The translations under genes and the position numbers were made by a program. Shown piece by piece: positions 6,261 through 8,948 of a stretch of 8,948 bases of DNA. Location: the NCBI GenBank assembly GCA_026392145.1, contig JAPLCS010000190.1, forward strand, positions 1 through 8,948, in the 5' to 3' direction. This stretch comes from Fimbriimonadales bacterium (GTDB taxonomy: Bacteria; Armatimonadota; Fimbriimonadia; Fimbriimonadales; Fimbriimonadaceae). A model generated the notes under the pieces. The model was not told the origin of the DNA, searched no databases, and saw only the letters and a list, made by a program, of their open reading frames with translations. Within the stretch, counting starts at the first letter, position 1. Each line of letters opens with the position of its first letter.

Positions 6261-7581
6261 GGAAAGTTTTCCAGAATGCTTTTGTCGCTTCGATTAGAGC
6301 TAGGACCATGAACCCGGCAGGGAAGTAATGATAGTGTCCGAATTCCTTGAGGAATGCCATAGGGAGAAAGGCAAGCATCGCCATGATTATCGCAAGCAGG
6401 GGTAGCTTGCAGTCTTTTTTGATAGAACTCCAGAACCCAACGTAGGAAGCGAACCTAAGTAAGACTGCCCAGATAGTGATATCCAACAGAATCATATAGT
6501 TTTCTGTAAAGTCTGTGAATACCGCTTTGAGATAATTGAAGGTGGGAAAGAGTGGCGGAATAATATAGGCAAGGAGGTCAATAACAACCCCGGGGCCTGA
6601 GCGGAATTGTTGTTGTTGGTAGCCACTAGGCCCGATGGGAACGAACTGCAAACGGGCGATGGTGTAGGCAAACAAGATCATCCAGAATGGGAATTGGAAC
6701 GAAAATCTAGTTTGGACTCCCGTTCTTCTGAGCCAAAATCCAGCCGCTATAATGACGAAAGGAACCATAACTGCTTGTTCGTAGCAACCTAATGCCAGTG
6801 CCATACTTGTGAGCGAGATTCCGTACCAGAACCAACCGATTGATGATGATGAAGATTTAGCTTGTGAGGAGGTGCGAGTTGCGGGGAGGTCTAGGGCAGT
6901 CGGAAGCGGTTCAGGAGTTCTTTCTCCGTTAAGTCGTTCAAATCGTAAATAAGCTGCGATGGAGCAAAAGGCAAAAATGGTCATGCTTGTTGCCGTTCTT
7001 CCTGGCAACCAGAAGAGAGTATCTCCCGCCAGTTTAGAGGAAACTGATGATGCTAAAGTGGGAAGGAAAAGTAACCCAAGACATGGGGTTATTGCTGATA
7101 CTAGGGGTTTCTTGAACTTGATTGTCGCAATTGCAACGACAATGGAAAGTGTTGGGGGCGCATAGAGTAGCAATGAGTCTATGTTGTGGCGGAATATCCA
7201 ACCGTTGGTGGACCATAGAGCAAAAATCCACGCAGCGACGATGCCTTGACCAAGTGATTTGGTAAATTCAGTGACGAGCCATGCGAGCGATAGAGTCGCA
7301 AGACAGCAAATCATTGCTTGAGTAAGTCCGAATCCTTCGCCAGAACTTTGGTGAAGTCGATGATCAAAGTCAAACATGATAGTGCTGATGGGGCGATAAA
7401 AGTGGTTACCCAGAGGCCAGTCGTGTGTGAACCAGTGCCATGGGTTGTTGACTTCGGTCAGTTTTTTGAGCAAGTAGGCTGTATCGGTGTCAAGTAGCAG
7501 GTTATTTGATCTAGGTCGTGCCAGCATTATTGGCAGGCAACTTGCAAGTAGTAACAACCAGTGCCCCCAATGTTTTTTCAC
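6184..7581 (-). CDS. Polytopic membrane protein, GT-C-type glycosyltransferase-like
   Basis: A 465-residue integral membrane protein with about 10-13 hydrophobic segments: a first one at about 7-22, a cluster at about 88-215, and more from about 250 to 440. A Ser/Thr/Pro-rich loop lies at about 220-247. The pattern resembles GT-C glycosyltransferases that use lipid-linked sugars. The first extracytoplasmic loop has acidic LLDTDTAY (D31, D33) and then NHFYRPIS (59-66), like the HFRP motif of that group. Later come LFWLPGRTATSM (about 189-200) and a GCYEQAVMVP segment near 270, which recall the W-x-S-GR and SKE-x-x-x-xLP patterns. Specific donor and acceptor cannot be told. The GTG start at 7579-7581 has CATAAT 6 bases upstream and no Shine-Dalgarno. 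The last 26 or so codons are antisense to the pheT 3' end, with the stop at 6184-6186. Confidence 0.8.
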   Translation of the reverse strand: MKKHWGHWLLLLASCLPIMLARPRSNNLLLDTDTAYLLKKLTEVNNPWHWFTHDWPLGNHFYRPISTIMFDFDHRLHQSSGEGFGLTQAMICCLATLSLAWLVTEFTKSLGQGIVAAWIFALWSTNGWIFRHNIDSLLLYAPPTLSIVVAIATIKFKKPLVSAITPCLGLLFLPTLASSVSSKLAGDTLFWLPGRTATSMTIFAFCSIAAYLRFERLNGERTPEPLPTALDLPATRTSSQAKSSSSSIGWFWYGISLTSMALALGCYEQAVMVPFVIIAAGFWLRRTGVQTRFSFQFPFWMILFAYTIARLQFVPIGPSGYQQQQFRSGPGVVIDLLAYIIPPLFPTFNYLKAVFTDFTENYMILLDITIWAVLLRFASYVGFWSSIKKDCKLPLLAIIMAMLAFLPMAFLKEFGHYHYFPAGFMVLALIEATKAFWKTFLIAVTPQSFQAPQRSHRAPGSLPHL

Positions 7582-7587
7582 AACGAA

Positions 7588-7593
7588 ATTATG
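7588..7593 (-). promoter_or_regulatory. Possible -10 hexamer CATAAT before the GT-C-like gene
   Basis: CATAAT on the minus strand ends exactly 6 bases before the GTG start. It is the same hexamer as the tRNA-Lys -10 box and has the same spacing as before the GNAT, MGMT-like and thioredoxin genes. No -35 element is apparent. The divergent thioredoxin hexamer lies about 58 bases to the right, so the 81-base gap would hold two back-to-back promoters. Confidence 0.4.
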
Positions 7594-7650
7594 GACGAGA
7601 ATCTCAGAAGGAATTTTGTTAATTCGGGAACCTTGGGCCTATCTGTGGCA

Positions 7651-7656
7651 TAAACT
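7651..7656 (+). promoter_or_regulatory. Possible -10 hexamer TAAACT before the thioredoxin gene
   Basis: TAAACT ends 6 bases before the ATG at 7663, which would place transcription start at or next to the start codon. The only purine-rich stretch, AAGAG, is too close to the ATG (1 base) to serve as a ribosome binding site. No clear -35 element is visible. Confidence 0.4.
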
Positions 7657-7662
7657 AAGAGT

Positions 7663-8169
7663 ATGAAGACATTCAAGTGGGTGACCTTGGTCGCTCTTGT
7701 TGGAGCTTCCTTTGCATTTGGGCAGGGCAGCGATGTTTCGAAATTGAAAGGTAAGCAGATTCCTGCATTTTTCATGACGACTTTTGATGGAAAGAAACTG
7801 ACCAGTGCATCACTCAAGGGTAAGCCAGTGGTTCTTGACTTTTGGGCAACTTGGTGCGGTCCATGTAAGGCTGCTTCACCAACTATGCAGGCTTTTCATG
7901 ATAAGTATGCAAGTAAAGGTTTAATGGTTATTGGTGTGAATATGGGCGAGGACAAGTCGACCATGAAGAAGGCAGCCAACTACGCCAAAGAGCATAAGTA
8001 CACCTACTGCTTTACTAAAGAAAACGACGCTTACGCTGGAAAGCTTGGTATTCAGGGAATCCCGTGTTTTATCTTTATTGATAAGAGTGGCAAGGTTGTG
8101 GCAGTCGAAACTGGATTTGGTCCCGAGGCTGTTCCTATTTTTGAAGCTCACATTAAAAAGATTCTCTGA
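7663..8169 (+). CDS. Secreted TlpA/ResA-like thioredoxin-fold protein
   Basis: Thiol-disulfide oxidoreductase of the TlpA/ResA type, acting outside the cytoplasmic membrane, where such proteins keep cysteines reduced (for example in cytochrome c maturation). Its partner here is unknown. The 168 residues begin with a signal peptide (K2, K5, hydrophobic 6-18, likely cleavage after about 18-21 near AFAFGQ-type residues). There is no lipobox cysteine, so it is probably soluble or periplasmic. The redox motif is WCGPC (64-68), preceded by VVLDFWAT. The cis-proline is P134 in GIPCFIFID, and DKSGKVV follows. Cysteines C116 and C135 are extra; C135 directly follows the cis-proline, where Thr or another residue is more usual. 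It stands alone, with no ccd or cytochrome gene beside it, and ends in the shared terminator with eno. Confidence 0.93.
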   Translation: MKTFKWVTLVALVGASFAFGQGSDVSKLKGKQIPAFFMTTFDGKKLTSASLKGKPVVLDFWATWCGPCKAASPTMQAFHDKYASKGLMVIGVNMGEDKSTMKKAANYAKEHKYTYCFTKENDAYAGKLGIQGIPCFIFIDKSGKVVAVETGFGPEAVPIFEAHIKKIL

Positions 8170-8267
8170 TCGGTTCGATCGTAATTGATTGTTTTTCGTC
8201 TGCTAATTTAGTCAGAAAAGAGGGACATCATGAGCGGGCAGCATACGATTCATGGAGTAGGCAGTAA

Positions 8268-8300
8268 AAAGGCGAGCTTTCTAGCTCGCCTTTCTTTTTT
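8268..8300. terminator. Bidirectional rho-independent terminator between the thioredoxin gene and eno
   Basis: AAAGGCGAGCT (8268-8278) pairs perfectly over 11 bases with AGCTCGCCTTT (8283-8293) around loop TTCT. The plus strand continues with C and six T (8295-8300). On the minus strand the hairpin is followed by the T run complementary to AAAAA at 8266-8270. It therefore serves both converging genes. It lies 25 bases beyond the eno stop and about 100 bases after the thioredoxin stop. Confidence 0.92.
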
Positions 8301-8317
8301 GTTGGTGAAACTCCTAT

Positions 8318-8948
<631 letters not shown>

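Overview
The window is an ordinary chromosomal segment of a bacterium with roughly balanced base composition. It holds eight protein genes whose start is visible, one protein gene cut off before its start, and one tRNA. I see no phage, plasmid, IS or CRISPR signature. The taxon cannot be fixed from sequence alone. The lack of Shine-Dalgarno motifs, the frequent GTG starts and the -10-like hexamers placed right before start codons suggest a lineage that uses many leaderless mRNAs. Armatimonadota or a Deinococcus-like relative is a low-confidence guess.

Layout. Bases 1-3402 are a minus-strand cluster read right to left: a GNAT acetyltransferase, an unrecognised 247-residue protein, nucleoside diphosphate kinase (ndk), and an ABC-F ATPase cut by the left edge. 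Bases 3459-3604 hold a complete tRNA-Lys(CTT) unit with promoter, gene with encoded CCA, and rho-independent terminator. Bases 3709-6260 are plus strand: a small MGMT-like protein without the catalytic cysteine, a 179-base leader region with a palindrome, and pheT (phenylalanyl-tRNA synthetase beta). A minus-strand polytopic GT-C-type membrane glycosyltransferase-like gene (6184-7581) converges on pheT and overlaps it by 77 bases. A plus-strand secreted TlpA-like thioredoxin (7663-8169) and a minus-strand enolase (C-terminal half, cut by the right edge) converge on a shared bidirectional terminator.

Most genes are housekeeping: translation (pheT, tRNA-Lys, ABC-F), nucleotide balance (ndk), glycolysis (eno), thiol redox and cell-surface glycosylation. 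They do not form one pathway. The two observations most worth following are a PheT that appears to lack its whole N-terminal tRNA-binding (EMAP/OB-fold, B2) domain through a clean in-frame gap, and a recurring TAAACT/TAAAAT/CATAAT hexamer 6-10 bases before seven of the eight visible start codons, which suggests leaderless transcription. I did not find an obviously new multi-gene system.
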